The position numbers and the translations under genes are program-made. Below are positions 53,145 to 64,000 of a stretch of 64,000 nucleotides of DNA, piece after piece. The notes beneath the pieces were generated by a model. It did no database searches. It was not told where the DNA came from and worked only from the letters and a program-made list of their open reading frames with translations. The DNA is from Shinisaurus crocodilurus (Eukaryota; Chordata; Lepidosauria; Squamata; Shinisauridae). The stretch lies in contig CM037877.1 in assembly GCA_021292165.1 (NCBI GenBank), forward strand, positions 84,785,691-84,849,690, read 5' to 3'. Each line of letters begins with the position of its first letter. The first letter of the stretch is position 1.

Positions 53145-55900
53145 GTATTGCTTAGCACAAACTGTTCACATGGACACAATGTAAATACATGGACAGTATG
53201 CCATTGTGATCTTTTTCCCCCCCACAGATGTTGATTTGCTTTGACTTTCCATTTTCAAAATCCAAGGTACATATTTTGGTAGAATTAAAAAAACCCTGCA
53301 TACTTTCGTATCAGTTCTCCCACTGCTTTGTATTGCTGCTATGATTTACCGTAGGTTTTATTGTAGCTACATAAAGTACTTCCGTAACTGTACCTAGGAA
53401 TGCATAGCCTTCTTCCACTCATTCTCTCTTTATCCTGGCTCCTTTATAGAAGTTTGGCATCTTTATAGCACTTAAACTGATGCTGTGTCTTGCAATTTTA
53501 TGAAATTCTGCATATGGACAACTGCCAGTTTCCCTGTTCTGCCCACAAAATTATGCCTTGATTTTTCTCAAATATTTTGTACTCACATTTAAATTCTTTT
53601 CTTTTTTTTTAACCTTATCCTAGTAATATATAAAACAATATTACAGACTGGTTCTGGAATTCTATCCATCCCTATGCAGACGTCTTCCAAATTTAACAGG
53701 TAAAATTGTAGTGGTAACAGTGACAATGAACAGCAAAATGAATTTTCCACTGATTTATCAGTATATTTGGATGTGTGTGTGTGTGTTTGAATTTTTGTGT
53801 GTGTTTATATATAATGTTCTAGTGACAGAATATACTAAGCACAGTGATACATTATTGTATTTCTGTATAAAATGGAAAATAGTGTCCTTTTTTGTTAAAT
53901 GTTGGCAGTTTTTAAATAAAATGTCTCCTAAAATTGCAGATTTCCATGTGACTATATCCTGAAGTTGTTTGTTTTCTTCTTTGTAAGACTGTACTAGTAC
54001 TAGTCCCTGGGGCTCCCAACTGTGTTCGGATATGTAGTACAGGGGTGCAGAACGAGGGTGTTCCTTCCCCATATGGCCATACCCCCTTCCCCCAATCTCA
54101 GATCATTTGGTGGTTTCCTGGCTTATGCACATGTTTTCCTCATTCTAAAAGGCTGAAATGCCTTTCCTAAGGCTTATCTACAGGCAGTAAGAGCTTTAAG
54201 CTACAATATGCTGATGTTTTTGGCATTTTGTCCCTGTCCCTTTTGCCTTCAGCCCCCACCCACCACTGGAATGCAGCCCCCCCCCCCCCAACTGCTCTGA
54301 AATTGAATTCAGCCCTTGGGCTGAAAGAGGTTCTACACTGCTGCTGAAGGTATTGCCAAATGTGCTAACATTAATCTGAGCAACCAATTCATAGCTTGCA
54401 TATTAAGAATGGAACTCAAGACACTTCCACAGGTCTGGACTGTATTCAACACTGTGGGAAACAAGCAGTACTGGGTGATAATATCTTGGCTCTCTTGTGT
54501 ACACAATATAGTATAGGACTGCACTGTATGCCTCACTACAGTCCCCTGAATGACAGCTGTCACTTAGGAGAGTGGTGAAGCTGTAGTACCAGGAGGCTTC
54601 AGTGCTGAAGGCTCCATATGTTTCTGACTGACAGCTGTCATACAGGGCAGGGGCTTATGGGCTTTCTTCAGCATTCTACTGGAAATAATTACCGTATTAC
54701 TGTTGGGTCCAGTCTATTTCCAATTCATATGTCGCTCAGTCCTTAGAAACCTGCCATATGATACTGTAACAAAGTCAAGGTGATTGGTAAAAAAATCAAA
54801 AGGATGGAATTGATAAGGGATTTTTAGGGGAAGTGCATATAGAAATAAATAATTTTGGCAGCAGTAGCTTTACTTCCTGCTTTATCCTTATGTTTCCTGT
54901 AAAATTTCACATAATGAAACTAAATTCAATAATACCGTATATGAGACAATCCTTGTTGGTACTTTAATTGGTACTTTAATAAGAGCAGAACTAATCCTAC
55001 CTAATGTTATCCTCCACCACCATTTAGCATATTTCTTGCCTACTTCTCCCTTTTGTCTCCAAATCTTTAGCGTTGTTTATGGCTGTACCTGAGGAATAAC
55101 TACCGGTACATATGATCTGAAGTTCCACTGCATGTATAGACTTCTAATGCTCTTCTCAGTCACTATCAATATGGCAGGAGGACTGTTTCAGATTTCAGTG
55201 TGGAACAGCAAGCTGTAAGGGACAAAAGTCCACTAAGGGTTAAATTGCAAAAGCAGTGCATGTTAAGAGCATTACATTATTTGTGTAATTTAACTATAAC
55301 TTTTTTTTAACCTAGCTGTATTCTCAATACAAAACAATCTCACACTCAGTCTCCCTTGCACATATCCACTACATGCCTCTCACCTAAGCAGAACAGGCAG
55401 AGAGTGGCCGTCTGTCAGTGGGAGTTTGGCACTGCAACGGATGCATTTTCTAACGGTCGCCTTGAGAGGCATTGCCTCGGAGCACCTCCACAGTACTCTG
55501 AGAGAAAGATAGATTAAAGAAACAAATAAAAATTAAAACTAGAAAGAATGAAGCACTATAGTAGAGAAAAAGAAAGAATAAAAACAAAGTTTTCCTCAGC
55601 AGTCTATAGGAGAAACTCCAAAAGACACCCAGCCACAATAGCGGTCAAAGAGGAACTGAGGGAATAGGCAGGAACCTGCTAGGAGCATGCGCAGTAGGAT
55701 GGAGGGATGGGTTCCTGCCTAAAACGCCTCAGCCGTAGAAGTTTCCCGAAGGAGGCCTCAGAGCAGGCACAGAGCCCATATGTGTGATGCACAGAGACCA
55801 CGAAGAATAGTCACTAGAGCAAAAGAAATCAAAGGCAGCTTTGGGAGCCTGTGACTTTGAGGGGAGGGGTGCTTATACACAAATACCTGATTTTCCTCTG
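53145..55900. other. Intergenic sequence, no confirmed gene
   Basis: Holds a possible exon-like segment at 53633-53700 (reported as a finding). Also a possible hAT MITE at about 54041-54343 (CAGGGGTGCAGAAC / GGTTCTACACTGCTG). Otherwise no feature recognised. Confidence 0.4.
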
Positions 55901-55904
55901 AAGT

Positions 55905-56270
55905 GGTTTATTTTTTAAAATCATACGCTGTTCAGTATTTCTACTCTCACCTAACAATTCATAATGAAGCAATATATCAAAAACAACAAACACGAGAAGA
56001 TAGTAGACACAATAAAAGCAAAGCAGTGACTGAATAAAAACAATGCAAATATTAAATGGCCTAGGAAAACAAAAAGGTCAAAGCCTGCCACTAAAAGATC
56101 AGAATAGGTGACATGCAGAGAGCATTCCAAAGGCAGGGAACCACAGCCAAGAAGGCCCTGTTTCTGGGCATAAATCTTCTCGCCTCTGAAGGCGGGAACC
56201 TAGAGAAGGGTCTCTGAAGACCTCAGTATATGGACAGGTTCATGTGGGACAAGCAGTCCTTACTAACACA
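55905..56270 (-). mobile_element. L2/CR1-type LINE 3' end
   Basis: A-rich 3'UTR then GAGCATTCCAAAGGCAGGGAACC / AAGAAGGCCCTGTTTCTG and GAAGACCTCAGTATATGGACAGG, same order as other minus-strand LINE ends. Confidence 0.6.
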
Positions 56271-56456
56271 TCTGGAATTCATGTGAGGAGGAAAGCAGCT
56301 GAGTGGGATTTTGAGCAACAACAGAAAAAAGTATGATGGGGAAAGGGATAAACACCCTCTCCTCTCCATTGCTTCTTCACTCAAAATCAAACCATCGAGG
56401 CTTTCTTACATGCATTTTTATTTAATGTGCGGTTTTTCTTTCAATGGTCTGGTTCG

Positions 56457-57040
56457 AACATAATACTAACCCATGGTATGGGTTGTTGAATTCTGGGTTG
56501 TCATGATGTGTGAAGCCGGCCATGTTAACAAACCATGGTTTGTTGTTGGGTTGTTAACTCTGGGTTGTTCAAACCATGTGTGTTGTTGTTACGTGTGAAC
56601 CCAGAGCTGTGGGCTGTTTCACCAAGCTACAGACGAGGTGGGCAAGAGTGGTAAAAAAAATTCAGCCACTCTACATGCCAGTACTACAGTGCCACAAAGG
56701 CATTTGGGGTACAGGGAGGAAATGGGCGAAGGAGGAGGGAAACAAAACAACCCAGGGGTTGATGAAACACCACGGTTTGTTCAATCTTCTGCCAGGCAAA
56801 CCCTGGGAATGGTAACAAACTACAGGTGAAATCAGGGCCGGTGCTACCATTAGGCCAACTAGGCAGCTGCCTAGGGCACAGGGCTAAAGAGGGCGCCAGA
56901 AACACCTTGGGAAAAAAATACAGCGCTCTCAAGTGGGAAGGCGCGCTAAATATCTGTTCTTGCCTAGGGCACCAAACTGCCTTGCACCGGTCCTGGGTTA
57001 AATATACCATGGATTAGCATTATGTGCAAACCAGGCTAAC
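56457..57040. mobile_element. Foldback MITE of the AACCATGGTTTGTT family, copy 2
   Basis: Collinear with 24180-24655. Interrupted at 56833-56995 by a hAT MITE. Confidence 0.7.
56833..56995. mobile_element. hAT MITE, 163 bp
   Basis: CAGGGCCGGTGC at the left and GCACCGGTCCTG at the right. Target duplication GGTGAAAT / GGTTAAAT (one mismatch). The empty-site version, GGTTAAAT once, is seen in the sister copy at about 24611. Confidence 0.88.
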
Positions 57041-57184
57041 GTGTACTACTGGTGAATGGGCCAGAAATAAGGTGCTCCTGAGGAATTATTCACATGTGGT
57101 CTGTATAGATTGGCTTAAATAACCAAAGCTTGTAGGCATTCAGTGTATGGTCTAGGAATGTCTGATGCTATAGAATTATTGCAG

Positions 57185-57515
57185 TTATACAGGTGTGGAT
57201 ATTATGAGCCAGTTCACACAACATGACACCCCACTATGGGTTATTTAATGCACAGTGAGGCTGCAGTGCATGCGGCCTCCATTTGCATATCCAACCCCCA
57301 TTTGGGGGTTGTTATGTCATGCAAACCTGGCAAGCATGGGTTATGCAATGGTTAAACAACCCTCACATAACCCTAGAACATGCGCGCTGGGTTCACACAA
57401 CAGGACAACCCGAGTGGGGGATCGGATATGCAAAGTGATACCCGCTGGCACCAAAGCTCACTGTGGGTTAAATAACCCACGATGAGCCATGCCATGTTAT
57501 GTGAACCAGGTCAGT
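57185..57515. mobile_element. Foldback element (GGGTTATTTAATGCACAGTG / CACTGTGGGTTAAATAACCC)
   Basis: Outer arms around 57195-57300 and 57395-57515 are inverted, with AACATGACACC and CATGTTATGTGAACC at the extremes. Confidence 0.6.
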
Positions 57516-58384
57516 CAGTACCTTGGATTGAAGACAACTGAGAGCCCCATCTAAAAGGATATAAACAATAAAATTAATAAGCACTTCCAGATTTATCTGT
57601 GGACTTTAGTTTAAAGCCTTCAATGATTTAGCTGCACAGTGGTTTATGAGAATTGGAGTAATGATAAGAGGCTAAAGAGCTAAAAGCAAAACCATCACAA
57701 GCAATGCATAACTACTTGGCTGCTCAGTAAACACAGCTTCCCCACAACGATAGCCATGTCTGACCAAGTGAGCAAGCCATGGCAGATAAAGTGTTCCAAA
57801 GATATGAGGATCTCCCATTCCAAAGATATGAGGATCTCCCTGGAAATTACTTGTCAGGATCTTATCAAGCATACATCTCATCTTGAGACATGAGACATTA
57901 CATGGTATGGAAAGACAATCACCTTCAACATAACCAGATCCCAGACCATTTTTTTAAATAAAGCAACTGGATGTGTTTTGTTTAGGACATGACTTATTAT
58001 TCTTATTCTTATTTAATTAGACTTCTGATATGCCCTATTTCAGAAGGCTTAAGACATTTAATTGAAAACACTATTAAAAATATAATTTGATATAACTGCT
58101 ACTGAAAGAAACCTCTACCCAGTCCCTAACTGTTTGCCCAAATAGTCTTTCTTTGTAGAAGGAACATTTACAGAATATTTTACTCTTTATTCTTTAGCTT
58201 TCCTTGGAATGACTGGAAGCTCTGACAGGTCTCAAGAAAAACAGATTTCTTGGTTCCAGCTCACTTCCTTCGAGTTCCTGTACATGCAGCCTTTTCAATT
58301 TAGCAGTGCTTGACTTGAAAGAATACAAAAATTAAAACATGCTGGCCAAACTCATTCATCTGTAGTGCCACCGACCTATAGTTG

Positions 58385-58470
58385 AAGCTATATTGCACCT
58401 AGCTGGCCTAGCCAATAGTGAGGGATGATGGGAGTTGTAGTCCTACAACATCTAGCCTACACATTCCCCA
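58385..58470. mobile_element. Palindromic MITE fragment
   Basis: GAAGCTATATTGCACC...GGGATGATGGGAGTTGTAGTCC part of the CCTTCCCCAACCTGGTG family. Confidence 0.5.
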
Positions 58471-59122
58471 ACTCTGTCATATATATACCCGCACACCCAC
58501 ATAATCATTCTGTCTATCCATACATACATAGACCTACACACACACACACATACCACTTTTCTATTATTTATACTCAATGGAACAAAAACTCTGGTTAAAA
58601 ACTCCATGATAAAACACAGACATCAAAAACAAACAAATCACTAATAAAATATCTCAATTACATTTACAAAACATGACTGGAATCCTGTGCATGTTACCTG
58701 GGAGAAAGTTCCATTGAACGCAATGGTGCTTACTTCTGACTGCATAGGTTCAAATTGTAAAACATACTGAGATTAAACAAACAAACAAATATTCAGCCAG
58801 CTGAAATTCAGACTTTGGCTTTTAATTAGAAATGCAAACAATCTTGCAAAGAAGTATTACCATTTAAACTGCTGGTGTAAAGTAGGAATCACATCAAAGA
58901 AAAGGAGACATATCCAGCCTCTGGTTAATTATTTTCCTCATGCTAATGTTGGAAAAAATAGTAGAACTTGAAAGCCTCATTATCACCTCATTCACTTGTC
59001 AGAGCAAGGAGGGTCCGTCAATTGCTTTGGCACTCCAGAAGATGATGCCTTTGCTCCTGCTCTGAAAAAAGTCCTGGAGTGGCACTCCTGCATTCTTCCC
59101 CACCCCACACACATATATACTA

Positions 59123-59376
59123 CAGTCATGCCTTGGATTGAGAGCATAATTCGTTCCGGAAACGTGCTTGTAATCCAAAACACTCTTATATCAAAACAAA
59201 ATCCCCACAAAAATATTTGTACAGAGATTTTTAATTTAAGCCATACTACAGTACTTGTATTGCAAGACATCGCTTGTATATCAAGTAAAAAAAATTAAAT
59301 AAATACGGTATTTAAAAATTTGCTTGTCTTGCAAAACGCTCTCAAACCAAGTTACTTGTAATCCAAGGTATTACTG
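59123..59376. mobile_element. Mariner-like MITE, 254 bp
   Basis: Ends CAGTCATGCCTTGGATT and AATCCAAGGTATTACTG; flanked by TA on both sides. Inner blocks (GTAATCCAAAACACTCTTATA / GTCTTGCAAAACGCTCTCAAACC) repeat the end sequence. Confidence 0.75.
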
Positions 59377-59989
59377 TACACCATTGCTTGGCTTTGGTCT
59401 GATCCAGCAAGGCAATTCCTATTATAAAGGAAGCTGATGTTCCTTAGTTAACAACCCTTTGGATACAAAGTGATCCTCTGTACTGAACTAGTTACCACTA
59501 TCGCCCCATCTCCTTTTCTTGGCCAACAAGGCAAAACACCATTGATTAAACAGGATGAGAACTATGTGGAAAGTATCTGGATGCGATATGATTAATTGGC
59601 TGAGGAAATATGGAGAGCAGTAATTTTGAATTTGATACTAAAGTTATTATAACCAATATTAACTGTCTAAGAAACCCACAAGACACAATTAGCCCATCTT
59701 AACATTAATGTTCTCCCAATGTTATTTATTTATTATTTATTGGCTTCTGCCAATGTTATTTATTTATTATTTAGAGTTTCCCTGCTGATTTCCAGTCTAG
59801 GCCCTAACAGCACCAGGCCTGCTTAGCTCAGTGAGGCTGCTACAGTGAGAAAGACAGTGCAATCTTCCCCATGTCTACTCAGAAGTAAGGCCTACTGAGT
59901 TCAATGGGGCTTACTTCCAGGTAAGCTTATATAGGATTACTGCAAAATTGCTAAAGGCTACAGCCTGAGGGAAATGTCAGTCTTTGGCA

Positions 59990-60156
59990 GTGTTACTGAG
60001 TCAGATCATTGGTCCAATTAGTCCAGTATTGATAAGAATGACTGGCCATGGCTCTCCAGGGTTTCAGGCAAGAGTTTTTCCTGCCCTACCTGGAGATTGA
60101 ACCTGTGACCTTCTACATGCAAAGCATGTGCTCTGCCACTGAGCTACAACCCCTCC
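59990..60156 (-). mobile_element. tRNA-derived SINE, second family
   Basis: Minus strand: GGGGTTGTAGCTCAGTGGC (A-box) and GGTTCAATCTCC (B-box), then CTGGAGAGCCATGGCCAG; sister of 33618-33785. Confidence 0.78.
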
Positions 60157-61293
60157 TAGGTAACCTACTTCTAGATAATTATGCATAAGATTAGAGCCTT
60201 AAGTCCTTACCTTTGTATGGGTTATGCCTAGTATTTTTAAAAAATATATATCTAGAAATATTTCTATTTTGGGTCCCTTTGTTTCTGAGGCTTTGATATT
60301 TGTAAACATACAGTAAACACAAAAATCTGCCACCTTTTAAAAAGGGAATAAGTAATCAACTTCTTACATAAATGTGCAATCCTGTTGATTTCACTGGTAA
60401 GTTCTCCCTATGGAAGTACCCTGTTGCTCCCTATGGAAGTACACCAGTGTAACTCATCAAATAACTGCCTTAGAAGCTTTTACTCTTCAGTGTAGTCTGA
60501 GTGCTCTTGCAACTTTAGAAAGGGGTGGGGGACAATTTTTGTTCATGCATGGTGATAGCCAATTTGATCTCTCATCGCAGTATGGTCAGTATGATCATAA
60601 AGTTGCTGATACTTTGTTCTTGATAACAGATCGTATGTGATAATATAATTACTTCAGTTTAACAAACCTTTATCATACCTAAACTTCTACACTGTTGTCA
60701 CTGAAGAACTTATAAAGAAGAATCTCCATATTCCTAAACTGCCTGGCATTTTAACATTACACCAGAGTAGAAGCTCCCCATCCTTTTCTTCTGTCTACCA
60801 CGGAGAGTGGGGGTACTTTTTCTTTTGAAAATAGAGTAAGTGGATGAGAAGTTTGGGGTATCCACGTTATTTCACTGAACATTATTTTCTTGTGACTCAG
60901 GAATGTTTTCCAATATATACTTAGGGTGTGAACAGTACAGAAAAGAAGACACACCTTCCTGAATAAAACCTCACAGTGCTACATTATTACATTAACTTTG
61001 GTCATGTGAACATAGTTTCTAATATGATTTCAGTCTTCCACAAAGGATTCAGGATGCTATCTTATATTTTCTTATTCACCATCAAATTATGTTTCATTTA
61101 CTGCCTCCGAGAAAATACTTCTCCTTTCCACTGGTAAGTATGTTAGGGTAAAAACTATAGACATTTTATTTGATCTTTCGTCAAGAAATCATATGGTCCA
61201 GTGAGATCCACAAAAGTGCTATGGATAGTCATCTCAGAAATTCAGTACCAATGCATGTATTTGCATAGCCATATGAATATCTGCTTTCCTACT

Positions 61294-61470
61294 GGGATGG
61301 GACAGGCCTGTGGCTTATGCTGGCTCGGCTTGTCTGAGTGTGGTAAAGCTAAGCAGGGTCAGGCCTGGTTATTACTTGGATGGGAGACCCCTCCTCTAGT
61401 TTCCTGCATTGAGCAGGGGGTTGGACTCGATAGCCTTGTAGGCTCCTTCCAACTCTATAAATCTATGAAA
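61294..61470 (+). mobile_element. 5S rRNA-derived SINE with CR1-like tail, copy 2
   Basis: GTAAAGCTAAGCAGGGTCAG-GCCTGGTTATTACTTGGATGGGAGACC is very close to 5S rRNA; then GCATTGAGCAGGGGGTTGGACTCGATAGCCTTGTAGG and CCTTCCAACTCTATAAATCTATG. Confidence 0.82.
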
Positions 61471-61724
61471 AGGGATAGGGCAATTTAATTTGACCACAAC
61501 GCAGTACTCTAGATTTTTTAATTTAAAAAATTGAAATCTGATTTCAAGAATAGATGTTGCCTGGTATTGAAATTTATTTTCAGCATTCCTCTCTTAAAAT
61601 CTTTAGAATCTAGATATTAAAAACATCCCATTCCTTGCTTAGGCACCCTTTTTTGTATGCTCTGTGTAATGGGTGTTTTTCCCATTTAAAGGGATTCTGG
61701 GGAACATTTCTGTAATATAAATTT

Positions 61725-62245
61725 ATATATTAAAATTTATTTATTAAATTTTTAAATCGCCCATCTGGCCGGTCACCCGGCCACCCTGGGCGATGTACAA
61801 TCAAGATAAAACACCATTAAGACACCTTTAAACACAATTAAAACAATATGAGTTTTTTTAAAAAACCTAACCCACCCCATATTCCTGCCTGAAAAGCCAA
61901 GTTTTTAAAGCCCGGCGTAAGTTCATCAGAGAGGGGGCATGGCGAAGGTCACTGGGGAGGGAGTTCCATAACTTGGGGGCTGCCACAGAAAAGGCCCTCT
62001 TCCTAGTCCCCACCAGCCTGGCTGCTTTGGCTGATGGGACAAGGAGAAGGCCGTCTGTGGCAGATCTTGTTGAGCGGCCTACTTGATGTTGCTGGAGGCA
62101 CTCCTTGAGATAAGCTGGACCGGAGCCGTATAGGGTTTTAAAGGTCAAAACCAACACCTTGAATTCAGCCTGGCAAGCAACTGGTAGCCAGTGCAGCTCT
62201 TTGAGCACTGGTGTGATGTGATCTCGCAGGTGGCTGCCTTTAATA
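61725..62245 (-). mobile_element. L2/CR1-type LINE 3' end, best-preserved copy
   Basis: Minus-strand frame from about 62245 to 61867 gives DHITPVLKELHWLPV, LTFKTLYG, FSVAAPKLWNSLP and LRRALKTWLF, the C-terminal region of the LINE ORF2 (reverse transcriptase protein). It is followed by a 3'UTR with GGCCACCCTGGGCGATGTACAA. The N-terminal end of the long frame is unrelated sequence; the LINE is 5' truncated. Confidence 0.8.
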
Positions 62246-64000
62246 AAGTTCTCCTTAAGACAACAAGGGCTGTTACTGAACATAGTACACAATGAAGCAG
62301 CTGATACTGTATGGGACAATATTAGGTTATTCGATCAGGAGTTTCTTTTAAAACAATTGGTTTTGGCTGGCTAGATCTGAGTGCACGAAATGTTTTATTG
62401 GTTCTGAAATAATGGTGTTCTACTAGGCACTTTTTAAACCATCTTCCCACACAATAAATATTTCACAAACTGCTAGAAACTAGAGATTAAAGCTTCATGA
62501 CATTGGAAAGCTGGAATGCAGGGCCTTCAAATGATAGCAGCATTTATTTCTCTCTCTGGCAGTTCTTGAGCTTTCTGGCCTTAAAAAAACTGTTCATACC
62601 CACCCCTTCTTTTAGTGTAGTATTCTGGCTCTGTTCCAGGGGAATGAATGCATGCATATATATAAAATAAATAAAAACTAGACCTCAGGCCAGAGCAATT
62701 TGTTTCACATAGGTCTGCTCTTCATGGCTGCTGTGATGAAGCCACTGAATGTACTTATATGTGAAAGGCCTCTTAGATGTTATGCTATTAAGCTTTGCAA
62801 TAAACTGGAAGTCTGGGTTATTTTTCAAGTGCAAATACCTGTGGAGAACTACATTTATCAATTAGGATATTTAGCAAGACTTTACCTCTGCCACCTCCTC
62901 CAAAAAATCTATGTAGAATGTAAAATCTTCTTAAGATAGATGGTGGCTGAAAGTAGCCAATTTTCATTTTATCATTATGCTAGATTTAAAAGAAACAAGT
63001 TCTTATGTATATTTTGGGAACTGTGTACAGTATCTAATGAGAGAGGACTGAGGAGGAAGGGTATTCCTGGTTGGGATATGTCTTAAGCCCTGATCCAAAG
63101 AAATTTAGTTGCACTTAAGTGCAAAGTTAGTCATGTCCTTTTCTGGAATGGATCCTTAGATTCTGAAGAGATGTTTTAAACAGCACTGTAGTAAAATGTA
63201 CACACATTTAGGCTTTGAACTCTTAATTCATATCATTTGGAATGTGTATGTATTTTATATCAGGACCCTGAACCACAGGGCCTGATTCTACCCTCACGGG
63301 AATGTTATTTGGCTTTGCCAGTAATATCGGATTTTAGTCAAAACATTGATAAAGGTGTGTCCTCAACTTCCTAAGGAAAGGAAAATTGTTTTACAGTTGT
63401 AAGAAAGGCTACAATCCTACACACACTTACTAGGAACATTGAACAGAGTGGGACTTCCAAGTAAACATGCATTGTTAATGTTATATATATATATATATAT
63501 ATATTTATCTCATTTGGATTTGGCATGTAGTGCTCCAACTATACTTGAGTGCATGTGCTCCATAACTGGGAACACCTTACGGAGCCCATTTTATTGTAGA
63601 GCCTGACCTTTCTAAAGGAATCGGTTTGTGTGCTTTATCTAGCTCAGTACACTTTCATGCCCACCCTGGAGAACAGAGTGGTGAGGGCAGAATACAAGGC
63701 TGCCTCTTGGTTGGATAATACTAGGGCTGCTTGATTAAATGTTGCAAATACTTCTCATTATTATTCTCCATAGGTATCAGTCAGTCAGTCAGGCGATCAC
63801 TCGTGACTGAGTAAGATTGTCTTCCAGGATAAAAAAAGAAAATTTACAAAAAGGAGATTTTAAAAGGAGGAAAATTCTAAAGAAAATTGTGTAGACTCTA
63901 GCGATGGGTCCGTAAGTGACTGTGGAGGCCAATTCTAGATCCACACAGCTTCCCACAGTGAGGACACAGGTTACCAGATGGAAGATGGTCCTGTAAAGGA
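62246..64000. other. Intergenic sequence, no gene
   Basis: An 80-codon frame at 62700-62939 has no recognisable family. (TA)n at 63482-63504. The end of the window (63775-64000) reads like a dispersed repeat, but I cannot place it. Confidence 0.4.

Noticed and set aside
62700..62939. Isolated 79-codon ORF MFHIGLLFMAAVMK...
   Set aside because: No similarity known, no upstream signal, ordinary length for random AT-rich DNA.

Overview
This is vertebrate nuclear DNA, most likely from a squamate reptile (lizard or snake). It has small exons separated by kilobase-scale introns, and no bacterial-style gene layout. The interspersed repeats are of a kind I associate with squamate genomes: tRNA-derived SINEs with a TTTATTTA-type tail, many 5'-truncated L2/CR1-type LINE ends, and many palindromic hAT MITEs. 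The assignment to Squamata rests on recalled repeat families and on the divergence of the one gene present, so it is an inference.

The one recognisable host gene is PTAR1, on the + strand. It encodes a protein prenyltransferase alpha-subunit repeat protein, the alpha-type subunit that pairs with RABGGTB in geranylgeranyltransferase type III. Six coding exons (2 to 7 by comparison with mammals) are present at 5461-5630, 14868-14934, 26405-26509, 27751-27964, 33278-33594 and 36074-36419. All have GT/AG borders and matching phases, and the last ends in TGA. They encode 405 residues, starting at the conserved DEIGLIPCPEARYN segment. Exon 1, with the start codon and promoter, is not found and probably lies upstream. 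Positions 36420 to about 43078 are repeat-poor and probably hold a long 3'UTR; I can pin down no poly(A) site.

Region by region: 1-5460 is upstream or intron-1 sequence with an old LINE end, a SINE split by a hAT element, and a 1.57 kb GC-rich foldback transposon flanked by TA. Introns 2 and 3 (5631-26404) hold LINE fragments (L2/CR1-type and one L1 ORF1 remnant), two solo LTRs with 5-bp target duplications, SINEs and several MITEs. Introns 4 to 6 hold foldback elements, an inverted solo LTR of the same family as one in intron 3, and a 175-bp inverted duplication. Positions 43084-50031 are a complete but badly decayed Ty3/Gypsy-like LTR retrotransposon with nearly identical LTRs and CAATG target duplications. 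Nested in it are a 2.27 kb hAT element, which itself carries SINEs and a palindromic MITE, and a GC-rich palindromic element. Positions 50037-64000 are gene-poor: two 5S rRNA-derived SINEs with CR1-like tails, LINE ends, MITEs and microsatellites.

I do not see a coherent undescribed multi-gene system. The most interesting structure is the density of inverted and foldback DNA in and around PTAR1, including an inverted LTR pair bracketing exons 4 and 5, the multi-level nesting of transposons, and intron placement at one fixed position of three PFTA repeats. Most ORFs longer than 60 codons here are chance frames or decayed transposon frames.
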